DNA of 64,000 bases, taken from Phenylobacterium sp. (GTDB taxonomy: Bacteria > Pseudomonadota > Alphaproteobacteria > Caulobacterales > Caulobacteraceae). Shown in pieces: positions 8,856 to 16,782 of the stretch (positions are counted from its first letter, which is position 1; every line of letters begins with the position of its first letter). Below the pieces are notes generated by a model. It had not been told where the DNA came from. It did not search any database and saw only the letters and a program-made list of their open reading frames with translations. A program made the translations under genes and the position numbers. The DNA is taken from assembly GCF_016124325.1 (NCBI RefSeq), contig NZ_WGNY01000033.1, positions 1-64,000 on the forward strand, given 5' to 3'.

Positions 8856-10478
8856 TCACACGGATTGGATGGCGCGCATCAGGTCCAGCAGGCCCGCGCC
8901 CTGAAAGTCGCGCCGGCGCTTCAGGTCGGTCGCGCTGGTCATCAGGATCTCCTTGATCCGGTCGGGCTTGCCGATGAACTCGGAGCGAACGGACAGGAAG
9001 GCGGCGATAGCGCCCGACACATGAGGCGCCGCCATGCTGGTGCCGGTCTCCTCGCGATAGTAGGCGGCCTTCGTATCCGCCCCGCTGATGGCGTCCTTCA
9101 GCTCCGGGTCGCCGCCGATCAGCTTGCTGATCGCGCCGGGGGAGGCGGCCGAAATGATCCGCTCCCCGGGGGCCACGATGTCGGGCTTGGGCCGGCCGTC
9201 GGCCGTAGGCCCTCGCGAGGAGAAATAGGAGACGCCATAGGTGTGGGGCTGTTCGGCATGGGTGGAGCCGACCGTGATGGCCAATTCGGCGTTGCCCGGA
9301 TCGGTGATCGTCTGGTCCAGCCCGACGCGCCGACCCCGTGGCGAATTCTCGGTCGCGATCATCGCCGACCCGTCGTTCCCCGCCGCGGCCACCACGACCA
9401 CGCCCTGACGCACAAGGCGGTCGACGGCCACGCAGAGCGGGCTCTGACCGGCCGCAAACCACTCGGCGTCGAAGCCATAGCCGAGGCTGAGATTCAGCCC
9501 GTGAATCCGCGGCCAGCGACCGTCGTCATTGATCCGGGCGATGTAGTCGATGGCCGCGAGCAGGGAGCTCTCCTGGCCCCGGCCGTCGCTGTCCAGAACC
9601 TTGAGACTGACGAGCTTGGCCTTGGGCGCGACGCCCTGCATCGCCTTTTCGCAGCGTTCGAGCCGGTTGCGGATCCGGTCCTGATGGTCCTTTTCGCGAC
9701 GCACCCGGTAGCTGGTCGGCTTGGCTTTTTTCCCAGCCGACCCCGCCACGTCCGGCCATCCGTTCGGACAGATGCCGGCGATGATGCCGGCCACGTGGGT
9801 GCCGTGTCCGAACCCGTCGACTCCCCAACCCGTCTGCTCGAGCGTGAAGTCCTTGTGCTCGAGTGGCGGCTGGTCGCCAGGACGCGGCGATTGCGCGGGT
9901 GGCCGGCCTACGGCCGGGAGAGTCAGATTCCCGTGCAACTCGAAATGGGCGTGCCCGGCCTCGATCCCGCTGTCGGCCACGGCCCAGACAATTCCGTCGC
10001 CGTCCGAGCCGAACGACCTCAGGCAGGCGTCGGCCTTGATGATCCGAACCGACCTGTCGAGATAGGCCTCGAGCGGCCGGTCGGGCCACACCTTGTAGAT
10101 CGCCGGCGCCCGCTTGGCCTCCGCGGCCTCCCGACTGTCGGCGGCGACCAGGTCCTCGAGTTGCTTTCGGGTGAGCCGGGCGAAGACGTGATGCCGGCTC
10201 AGGTCCGGGGCCCGCATCTTGGAAGCCGGGTCGTCCGCGACGATCTTGCGCACGCGGTCGACCACCTCGCTCTGGCCTTGGGAGCGTCCGCCCCGATGCT
10301 CCAGGTTGATCTCAATGATCAGATCGACGCGGGCCGCGTCGCCGTCGTCCGAATCCTCATAGGCCTCGAAGACCTTTGGGGAGATGATGTATCGAACGGA
10401 GGTCTTGTTGATCTCGTCGCGATCGAGCCTCTGGAGACCGTTTCCGGGCTCCGTCGGGCCTTCCGGGCCCTCAGACAT
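8856..10478 (-). CDS. intracellular S8 (subtilisin-like) serine protease
   Basis: A 540-residue protein. The catalytic triad is visible: Asp169 in VWAVADSGIEAGHAHF, His228 in GFGHGTHVAGIIAG and Ser481 in GTSMAAPHVSG. Residues 1-150 form a non-canonical N-terminal region (VRYIISPKVF ... HHVFARLTRKQLEDL) that may act as a propeptide or inhibitory domain. No signal peptide is present and the N-terminus is acidic, so it is predicted to stay in the cytoplasm. The catalytic domain holds a basic insert (KKAKPTSYRVRREKDHQDR) between His and Ser. It is coupled to a lipase-like gene 11 bp downstream and preceded, after 128 bp, by a SLATT-like membrane gene. Confidence 0.85.
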   Translation of the reverse strand: MSEGPEGPTEPGNGLQRLDRDEINKTSVRYIISPKVFEAYEDSDDGDAARVDLIIEINLEHRGGRSQGQSEVVDRVRKIVADDPASKMRAPDLSRHHVFARLTRKQLEDLVAADSREAAEAKRAPAIYKVWPDRPLEAYLDRSVRIIKADACLRSFGSDGDGIVWAVADSGIEAGHAHFELHGNLTLPAVGRPPAQSPRPGDQPPLEHKDFTLEQTGWGVDGFGHGTHVAGIIAGICPNGWPDVAGSAGKKAKPTSYRVRREKDHQDRIRNRLERCEKAMQGVAPKAKLVSLKVLDSDGRGQESSLLAAIDYIARINDDGRWPRIHGLNLSLGYGFDAEWFAAGQSPLCVAVDRLVRQGVVVVAAAGNDGSAMIATENSPRGRRVGLDQTITDPGNAELAITVGSTHAEQPHTYGVSYFSSRGPTADGRPKPDIVAPGERIISAASPGAISKLIGGDPELKDAISGADTKAAYYREETGTSMAAPHVSGAIAAFLSVRSEFIGKPDRIKEILMTSATDLKRRRDFQGAGLLDLMRAIQSV

Positions 10479-10606
10479 CGCATCCCCCCGACACCTGATC
10501 CGATTGGGCGAACAGTAGTCGACGAAACTGCCGGATCGTCAACCTAAAGTCGCATTGGATTCATGCTGCCGCGGTGGTGGCGGTGCGGTCGGGCTGTCTC
10601 CGCGCC

Positions 10607-11734
10607 CTACATCAGGTGGCGCGCCCGCCAATGGTCCGCCACGAACTCGCGGAGGTCGCGGTAGGCGATGACTTCCATCTCCCGCAGGGCGGCGACCTTC
10701 TCGGCGACGTCGCCCGCTTCGAAGCGGGCGCGGGCGCGCATGACGGCGGCGGCGTAGCGGGCGTAGCGGCCAGCGTCCTCCGAGACCCGCAGGCTATCGT
10801 TGATCAGGCGCAGCGCGAGCGCGCCCGCGCAGGCGCTGGCGGCCAAGGCCAGCGACACCGCGACGCCGAGGTCGGCTGGCGGCCGCCCCAGCGCCAGCAG
10901 CATCCCGCCGGCGGCCGCGGCGGCCACGGCGATGATCGGCAGGATCGTTCCGCCCAGCTTCAGCGCCTGCGATCGCCGGCGCGGCGTCCGCACGGAATCG
11001 CCCAGCTTGCGCTCGGCGTAGGCGATCTGGCTGTCGAACCGCTGGCGGCCGAGGATGTCGAAAAGCAGTTCCAGCGAGACCGAGGCCGGCGGTGGCGCGG
11101 GCGGCGCGGCCCACTCGGCGACGACCCAGGCCTCCGCCTCCGTGGCGACGCCGGCCAGACGCGGCACGTCGGCGGCCTGGTCGTCGAAGCGGGGCAAGGC
11201 GGTCAGCGCCTGGGCGCGAGCGGCTTTCCATTCGCCTAAGGCCGTATCGTTTTCGATCGCCGCGGCGGCCAGTCCGAGGTTGTTGATCAGAGTCTGGAAG
11301 TAGAGCGCCCGGGCCCGCTCGGTCCAATAGCGCGCGCCAAGCCAGCGGGCCCGGGGGCGCGCGTCCAGGGCGTGCAGCGCCGCAAGTCCCGCCCCGCCGA
11401 TCGTCAGCACGGCCGCCGCCGCGCCCAGCCACGGCCCGGGGGCGAGGGGAGCGAAGGCCGCCGCGGCCAGTCCCGCCGCGGCGCTGCCCACGGCCAGAAG
11501 CGCCAGGCGTCGGTCTCGCCGGGCGTTCTGGTTGGCCGGCGTGTCGTAGCTGGCGAACAGCGCGCGCAGTTCGGGCCAGTCCAGCACCCGCAGGGCGGGC
11601 AGCCGGCGCGCGCCCAGCGCCATGCGCGCCGGCCTGGTGAACAGGATGTCGTCGTTGGCCCAGTCGGCGAAAGGGTCCTCGAAGAGGCCTGTGCGGGCCG
11701 CCGTCTGGCCTTCCTCCGGAGTGGCGGTGTTCAT
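10607..11734 (-). CDS. four-TM protein resembling two tandem SLATT units
   Basis: The start is the ATG complementary to 11732-11734; 375 residues. Two membrane hairpins (residues about 77-97/102-123 and 263-282/289-310) are each preceded by a basic stretch (ARRDRR; RTPRRRSQALK) and followed by a charged helix (RARWLGARYWTERARALYFQ; RLINDSLRVSEDAGRYARY). This layout of a 2TM hairpin plus helix, repeated twice, is that of tandem SLATT domains, predicted pore-forming effectors in bacterial conflict systems. The match is by architecture, not by an identified profile. It lies between mscS and the S8 protease gene on the same strand. If it is not SLATT, it is an uncharacterised inner-membrane protein. 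Confidence 0.6.
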   Translation of the reverse strand: MNTATPEEGQTAARTGLFEDPFADWANDDILFTRPARMALGARRLPALRVLDWPELRALFASYDTPANQNARRDRRLALLAVGSAAAGLAAAAFAPLAPGPWLGAAAAVLTIGGAGLAALHALDARPRARWLGARYWTERARALYFQTLINNLGLAAAAIENDTALGEWKAARAQALTALPRFDDQAADVPRLAGVATEAEAWVVAEWAAPPAPPPASVSLELLFDILGRQRFDSQIAYAERKLGDSVRTPRRRSQALKLGGTILPIIAVAAAAAGGMLLALGRPPADLGVAVSLALAASACAGALALRLINDSLRVSEDAGRYARYAAAVMRARARFEAGDVAEKVAALREMEVIAYRDLREFVADHWRARHLM

Positions 11735-11802
11735 CTGAGGCTCGCGATCGAGGCGCCCGTGCCGGCGCCCGTCGGCGACTATAGCCCAGCCGCGCGCGGA
11801 GC

Positions 11803-12768
11803 CTAGTTGGCGGTCATCCGCTGCAGGCGCACTTTGGCGGTGACCTCGCGGGGCGCGCGGTCCACCTGCACCTGATGCGGATAGGGGAACCGCAGACCGG
11901 CGGCGTCGAAGGCCTCCTTGACGGCCTTTAAGAGGTCCCACTTGGTGTTGAACCAATCGGACGTACTGGCCCAGCACCGCATGGAGACGTTGACGCCGGA
12001 ATCGGCTGTGGCCGTGACTTTGGCCCAGGGTTCGGGATCTCCGAGCACGCGCGGGTCGGCTCGGGCGACCTCCAGCATCTTCTCCAGGGCGAGGTCGAGA
12101 TCGTCCTCGTAGTCGACGGTGAACGTCAGTTCGAAGCGCCGGCGACCCGACTTGCTGAAGTTCACGATCATGTCCCCGAAGACCTTGCCGTTGGGCACGT
12201 AGAGGGTCATGCCCTCGAACTCGGCGAGCCGGGTGTTGAAGAGGTCGATCGCCGCGACCGTGCCCTGGCGGCCGCTGAGTTCGACGTGGTCGCCGACGCG
12301 ATAGGGCCGCAACAGCAGGATCATCACGCCTGCGGCGACATTGCCCAGGGTTCCCTGCAACGCCAGGCCGATCGCCAGCGAGGCCGCGCCCAGCACGGCG
12401 ATCACCGAGGTCGCCTGCACTCCGAGTTGCTGAAGCACGACGACGAGGCCGATCGCGATGATCATATATCGCGCGAACCCCGCGACGAACTTTGTCAGCG
12501 TCGGGTCGGTGGAGCCGCTCTTGCTGAGCCGCGCCACGCTCCGCTCGACCAGGCGGGCGAGCCGTCCCGCCAACCAGAGCGTCACGCCGAGGATCAGGCC
12601 CGCGACGATCAGGCGAATGGAGAAGGCGCCGACGAGGCCGACCAGGTTGCGCAGGCTTTCCGGATCGCCGGTGAGGGCCTGGCCGATCATCGCGACAGAC
12701 GCCGAGGTGGATGTATTCTGGTCTTGGATGGCCATGTCTCCAGCTGTTGCGGAACTGAACGCACGCAT
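11803..12768 (-). CDS. MscS-family mechanosensitive channel
   Basis: Up to 321 residues with three membrane helices (about 45-70, 95-115 and 120-150). The pore helix and beta domain carry the family pattern: LGAASLAIGLALQGTLGNVAAGVMILLLRPYRVGDHVEL, quoted here in part only as ALQGTLGNVAAGVMILL and RPYRVGDHVE, then LYVPNGKVFGDMIVNFS. A cytosolic alpha/beta cage domain ends the protein. It releases solutes on osmotic downshock. Two starts are possible: 12768 with no clear ribosome-binding site, or an ATG at 12735 with GGAG too close. It heads a same-strand series reaching down to 6625. Confidence 0.85.
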   Translation of the reverse strand: MRAFSSATAGDMAIQDQNTSTSASVAMIGQALTGDPESLRNLVGLVGAFSIRLIVAGLILGVTLWLAGRLARLVERSVARLSKSGSTDPTLTKFVAGFARYMIIAIGLVVVLQQLGVQATSVIAVLGAASLAIGLALQGTLGNVAAGVMILLLRPYRVGDHVELSGRQGTVAAIDLFNTRLAEFEGMTLYVPNGKVFGDMIVNFSKSGRRRFELTFTVDYEDDLDLALEKMLEVARADPRVLGDPEPWAKVTATADSGVNVSMRCWASTSDWFNTKWDLLKAVKEAFDAAGLRFPYPHQVQVDRAPREVTAKVRLQRMTAN

Positions 12769-12810
12769 GCACGTGCGCCCGGCGACCGGTCACACCGGCG
12801 CCCCTCGGCC

Positions 12811-13986
12811 CTAACGGCCCCGCTCGCGGCGGGTTCCGGGCCGGCGCAGTGTGGAGACGGCGAAGCCTCCGCCGATGGCCATGGCGGTCAGGCCCGAAGC
12901 CAGGAAGGCCGCGCGGTAGGACGCCGCCTGGGCGATCAGGCCGAAGGCGAGCATCAACAGGCTGGTCCCACACTGCATGATGAAGCCCTTCAGCGAGGCG
13001 ACGGTGGCGCGCGTCTCAGAGCGCAGCGCGTGCTGGAAACGGGCGTCGGCATTGATGTCGACGGTCCAGTAGAGCGCCACATAGGCCATGGGCAGGACGA
13101 TCGACCACGTCCGCCACGTCGCCGCTCCGGCCACCACGCAGGCCCCGGCCAGGGCGTAGAGCATGCAGAACGTGACGGGCCGCAAGCCGCGCAGGCGGTG
13201 GGCCAGGGCCGCTGTGATCGCGCCCACCCCGGAAAGGGCGGCCATGAAGAGGGCGATGCCGGACTTGGGCAAACCCACCTGCTGGCCGAAGATCTGCCAG
13301 TAGTCCGCCACCGCCCACACCACCGCCTGCATGCTGGCGATGAAGGCGAGCAGGCCGGGCACCCCAGGCAGGCTGGCGGCCTCCATCACCCCGCGCCGCA
13401 GGTGGGTGACGTAGTCGAAGCGGCCGACCGTGACGGCGCGCGGGGCCTCAGGCAGCGCGAGCGCCGAGACCGCCGCGGCCAGGCCCGTGCCGATGCTGAT
13501 CCAGATCAGCGTCGGATAGCCGAACGCCGCCAGCGGCGCCGCGCCCAGGGCGGCGGTCATCACCCCGGCGAAGCGGGCCGACTGGGTGCGGCCGATCACC
13601 CGGGCGTAGTCGGCCTCGCGGCCTAGCGCCTTGAGCTCGTCGTAGATCACCGCTTCGAAAGCGCCCGACAGCGTCGCGCTCTTCAGGCCCCACAGCATCA
13701 GCCCGACGAGGAAACCCCAGAAGCCCGGGAAGGCGAGCCAGACGCCGAAGCCAAGGCAGCGCACCGCCTGGGCCGTCGCCAGCAGCCAACGCCGCGACAC
13801 CCGGTCGGCCAGCACGCCGCTGGGCGCCTCCAGCACCACGCCGGTGACCGACCAGGCCGCCAGGATCACCCCGATCTGGGCCGGCGACAGCCCGTGCTCG
13901 GCGAACATCACCGTGTAGAACGGCAGGATCAGCACCGCCGAGTCGAGGAAGCGCAACGCGCCGGCGCTCAGGATCAGCCGCCGCAC
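12811..13986 (-). CDS. MFS transporter
   Basis: A 391-residue protein with about twelve hydrophobic helices. The loop LEAPSGVLADRVSRRWLL matches the MFS motif A (G-x-x-x-D-R-x-x-R-R). It ends with the basic tail RRPGTRRERGR. The substrate is unknown. It stands alone: mscS starts 42 bp beyond its stop on the same strand, and a 119-bp repeat element lies upstream. Confidence 0.8.
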   Translation of the reverse strand: MRRLILSAGALRFLDSAVLILPFYTVMFAEHGLSPAQIGVILAAWSVTGVVLEAPSGVLADRVSRRWLLATAQAVRCLGFGVWLAFPGFWGFLVGLMLWGLKSATLSGAFEAVIYDELKALGREADYARVIGRTQSARFAGVMTAALGAAPLAAFGYPTLIWISIGTGLAAAVSALALPEAPRAVTVGRFDYVTHLRRGVMEAASLPGVPGLLAFIASMQAVVWAVADYWQIFGQQVGLPKSGIALFMAALSGVGAITAALAHRLRGLRPVTFCMLYALAGACVVAGAATWRTWSIVLPMAYVALYWTVDINADARFQHALRSETRATVASLKGFIMQCGTSLLMLAFGLIAQAASYRAAFLASGLTAMAIGGGFAVSTLRRPGTRRERGR

Positions 13987-14088
13987 ACTCTGCCCCTCTC
14001 CGCTTGGATTTTCCGAGCTCGGCCCGAGTCCTAGGCCTGCTGCTTCAAGTTGTGATGCAAGATCCGCGAAGACTTCGCGGAGGCCGTG

Positions 14089-14207
14089 CTAGAGCCTTCC
14101 CGGATCAAGTGGAATCACTTGATCCGGACAAGAAGGCTCGATCTTCAAAAGTGTAGAGCCCGTCCGGGCGGGTGAACCGGCATCCACTTCACCCTGACGG
14201 GCTCTAG
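14089..14207 (+). repeat. 119-bp dual-hairpin repeat, copy 1
   Basis: Bounded by CTAG at both ends. Hairpin 1 has outer arms AGAGCCTTC/GAAGGCTC and inner arms CGGATCAAGTG/CACTTGATCCG with the 4-base loop GAAT. Hairpin 2 has outer arms AGCCCGTC/GACGGGCT and inner arms GGGTGAA/TTCACCC. A second copy of the same length lies at 21757-21875. Its last CTAG supplies the TAG stop of the minus-strand TetR gene. A transcriptional terminator or a mobile REP-like element are both possible. Confidence 0.85.
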
Positions 14208-14863
14208 GCGAGGAAGCCGGCTTCGGCAAAGTCCAGCATCCGATGGAGCAGGGCGTCTACGTCGCCTTCCCGCGTCAGCCCCCCGGAGAGGTGGTGCAGG
14301 CGGTCGAACTCAGCGAAGCGGTTGTTGTGCACCATGCCCAGGCAGAAGTGCAGCCGCCAGTAGACGTCCTCCTTCGCCAGGTCCGGGCGCGCGGCCATCA
14401 GGGCGTCGGCGAAACGGGCCAGGTGGCTGACGTCGTTCTGCAGCACGTCGCGCATGTCGGCGGTGCCTTCGGACCGGGCGCGGATGATGAACTGCACCGA
14501 GATGCGCCGTTCGTTCTCGGGCGAGCCCCACCGCAGCGGCGGGGCGAAATAGGCCTCGAGGATCTCGCGCACCGGCGGCTTGCCGCCGTGGCGGCTGGTG
14601 GCCTCGTGGAGCATCCGCGCGCGCTCGCGGTTCAGCTCGCTGGTCCGCCGCCGGAAGATCTCGAACAGCAGCGCGTCCTTGGAGCCGAAGTGGTAGTTCA
14701 CGCTCGCGAGGTTCACGCCCGCCTCGGCGGTGATGTCGCGCACCGACACGTTCTGGAAGCCGTGCAGCGCGAACAGCCGCTCGGCGGCGTTGAACACCGC
14801 GGCCTTGGTCGCGGCCTGGGCCTCTTCCGTTTCGGGAGGATCCTGGGTGAGGGGATCGTTCAT
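14204..14863 (-). CDS. TetR/AcrR-family regulator
   Basis: A 219-residue protein. The N-terminal helix-turn-helix is clear: AAERLFALHGFQNVSVRDIT, then EAGVNLASVNYHFGSKDALL, at residues about 26-66. The C-terminal part is a helical ligand and dimer domain (FIIRARSEGTADMRDVLQ). The second TetR gene lies 77 bp upstream on the same strand. Two direct CTTAGGCGC repeats 17 bp apart (14872-14897) stand just upstream of the start and might be its own operator. The TAG stop lies inside a repeat element. Confidence 0.85.
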   Translation of the reverse strand: MNDPLTQDPPETEEAQAATKAAVFNAAERLFALHGFQNVSVRDITAEAGVNLASVNYHFGSKDALLFEIFRRRTSELNRERARMLHEATSRHGGKPPVREILEAYFAPPLRWGSPENERRISVQFIIRARSEGTADMRDVLQNDVSHLARFADALMAARPDLAKEDVYWRLHFCLGMVHNNRFAEFDRLHHLSGGLTREGDVDALLHRMLDFAEAGFLA

Positions 14864-14940
14864 GCGAATCCCTTAGGCGCTGGACGAGCTTAGGCGCAAC
14901 GCCAATCGGCGACAAACCTATGACATCGGCCCGCGGCCGC

Positions 14941-15570
14941 TCAGAGCATCAGGGCGCGAGAGAGCAGCCGGGCGGAGTCGCCGATCACCTCGTCGTGGTC
15001 GAGCGCGGTCTCCTCGGACAGCATCTCGTCGATGGCGTACCCCAGCTCCACGTTGATCCGTAGCCGGCGCCACAGCACATCGCGCGGCATGTCGGGGACC
15101 AGCGGCGCATAGGCCTCGACGAGGCGGTCGGTGACCAGCCGGTGGGATTCGATGCGGACGTGGGCGAGCCGCGGCGTGGCGCGCAGCGCGCGGACCGTCC
15201 AGGTCGCGCCGGGCTCCGAGGCGGTCACGGCGGCCGTCTCGCGCATCAGTTCCCCGACGTTGGCGGCCAGCGCCTCCAGCCCCTGCGGCGCGTAGCGGTC
15301 GAGCCAGGCGAAGAGGGCGGCGTTCTGGCGGTCCATCAGCCGGCGGCCCAGCGCCTCCAGCACCGCATATTTGTCCTTGAAGTAGCGATAGAGCGCCGGC
15401 GGCGTCATCCCGGCCCGCGCGCAGATCATGTTGGTGGAGATGCGCTCGACGCCCACCTCGGCCAGCAGTTCGCCCGCCACGTCGAGCAGGCGTTCGTAGG
15501 TCTGCACGGCCCGGTCTTGCTGGGGCGGCGCGCGGCGCGCCGTCGCCGACTTGAGGGATTTCCGGGTCAT
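14941..15570 (-). CDS. TetR/AcrR-family regulator, candidate regulator of the TonB receptor regulon
   Basis: A 209-residue protein with a basic N-terminal tail (RKSLKSATARRA) before the helix-turn-helix (LLAEVGVERISTNMICARAG, MTPPALYRYFKDKYAVLEAL; residues about 33-75). The C-terminal half is a helical ligand-binding domain. It is 33 bp downstream of an MFS gene that itself follows a TonB-dependent receptor by 9 bp, so it is probably the third gene of that operon and may repress it. The TAG-N6-CTA sites upstream of the receptor are the candidate targets; this link is inference. Confidence 0.85.
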   Translation of the reverse strand: MTRKSLKSATARRAPPQQDRAVQTYERLLDVAGELLAEVGVERISTNMICARAGMTPPALYRYFKDKYAVLEALGRRLMDRQNAALFAWLDRYAPQGLEALAANVGELMRETAAVTASEPGATWTVRALRATPRLAHVRIESHRLVTDRLVEAYAPLVPDMPRDVLWRRLRINVELGYAIDEMLSEETALDHDEVIGDSARLLSRALML

Positions 15571-15603
15571 CGCGGCCTGAAAGTCATGAAAAGGCGGCCG
15601 AGG

Positions 15604-16773
15604 TCAAACGGCGGCGACCGGCCTGCGGCGGGTGACGTGCAGGCCGATGGCCAGTCCCATGCCCCCCAGCAGGCACGCCGCCCCGAACGCCAGCGCCCCG
15701 CGGGCGTCGGCGTCGCTGACCACGGTGGACGCGAGCAGGGGCCCCAGACTGCCGCCGAGGAGCTGCGCGCCGCCCAGCAGCACGGCGGCGCGGCGGCTGG
15801 GGTCGGCCTCGATCGCCATCGGCACCAGGAAGGGCATCAGGAACAGCCACAGGAACCCGAACGCCGCCGAGGCGACCAGGAAGACGGGCGGCGACGGCAG
15901 GCTCGCGAAGGTGGCCAGAAGCACCACGTCCAGGGCCGCGCAGGCCATCATGGTCCAGAACCAGCGCAGGCGTCCGGCCAGCAGCGTGGCCGTCGCCCCG
16001 CCCGCCACCTGGAAGGCCAGCGAGAGCGAGACGGCCTGGTCCACCGTCTGCGGCGGATGGCCCGCCTGTCGCGAGAGCGGTTCAGCGTAGACCCAGACGC
16101 CCACGATGAAGGCCAGGATCAGGAAGCAGGCGGCCAGGGCCGCCAGCCCGCGCGGCGCGGGAAGTCCGCCCGGCCCGTGGGCCTCGTGAAGCTCGGCGTA
16201 CCGATCGGGGCAGGCCAGGGCGACCAGTCCCGCCAGCGCGCTCATCCCCGCCAGCGCCACCCAGCCGCCGTTGGCGCCGGCGCCCGAGATCACGAAGGCG
16301 GTGAGGATCGTCGCGAGGACGAATTGCGCCGCCGTCTGCAAGGTCAGATAGACGCCCGACCAACGCTCGGGCCGGGGCGCGCGGGCGATCAGGGCCACCG
16401 TCATCCAGATCATCACCCCGCTGGGCACGCCCGCCGCCGCCCGCGCCAGGGTGATCGCCTCACCGGACAGTCGCGTGGTCGCAAGGTCGAGCAGCGCCAG
16501 GACCAGTCCGGCGGCCAGCCCGATGAGGCGCAGCCGGCGCGGCTTCAGCAGGGCGCCCGCCAGGCCGGCGGCCAGCCCCATCGCCAGCAGCTCGCCGGTG
16601 GCCGCGTGCCCCAGCTGGCTAGCGCTCAGCCGGCCCTCGCGGGCCAGCGCGCCCAGGAGCTGGGGCTGCAGGCCGGCGATCATCACGCCCGTGATCCCCA
16701 CCGCGATCACCGCGGCGCTCTGGGCGAGGCTGGGCGCCGGGCCGATCCACGCGCCCGGGGTCTGGTGGCTCAC
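15604..16773 (-). CDS. MFS transporter, probable inner-membrane partner of the TonB receptor
   Basis: A 389-residue polytopic protein of about twelve helices, starting MSHQTPGAWIGPAP. It lies 9 bp after the TonB-dependent receptor stop and 33 bp before a TetR gene, all on one strand. A receptor, an inner-membrane permease and a regulator in series suggest that the same compound is taken across both membranes. The substrate is unknown; the neighbouring FAD oxidase and PLP enzyme point to a small organic molecule. Confidence 0.75.
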   Translation of the reverse strand: MSHQTPGAWIGPAPSLAQSAAVIAVGITGVMIAGLQPQLLGALAREGRLSASQLGHAATGELLAMGLAAGLAGALLKPRRLRLIGLAAGLVLALLDLATTRLSGEAITLARAAAGVPSGVMIWMTVALIARAPRPERWSGVYLTLQTAAQFVLATILTAFVISGAGANGGWVALAGMSALAGLVALACPDRYAELHEAHGPGGLPAPRGLAALAACFLILAFIVGVWVYAEPLSRQAGHPPQTVDQAVSLSLAFQVAGGATATLLAGRLRWFWTMMACAALDVVLLATFASLPSPPVFLVASAAFGFLWLFLMPFLVPMAIEADPSRRAAVLLGGAQLLGGSLGPLLASTVVSDADARGALAFGAACLLGGMGLAIGLHVTRRRPVAAV

Positions 16774-16782
16774 CGGGCCGCC

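Noticed and set aside
8845..9462. N-terminal extension of the lipase-like protein into the protease gene
   Set aside because: The extension is an Arg/Gly-rich shadow of the protease frame; an ATG with a good ribosome-binding site starts at 8844.
11735..12973. N-terminal extension of the SLATT-like protein through the MscS gene
   Set aside because: The extension overlaps a clear MscS gene in another frame; the ATG at 11734 opens a normal protein.
14089..14207. The 119-bp repeats as integron or recombination sites (attC-like)
   Set aside because: There is no integrase nearby and neither hairpin has the GTTRRRY core.
14872..14897. CTTAGGCGC direct repeats upstream of the first TetR gene as a defined operator
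   Set aside because: Direct, not inverted, and with no second occurrence elsewhere; recorded in the gene entry but not called.
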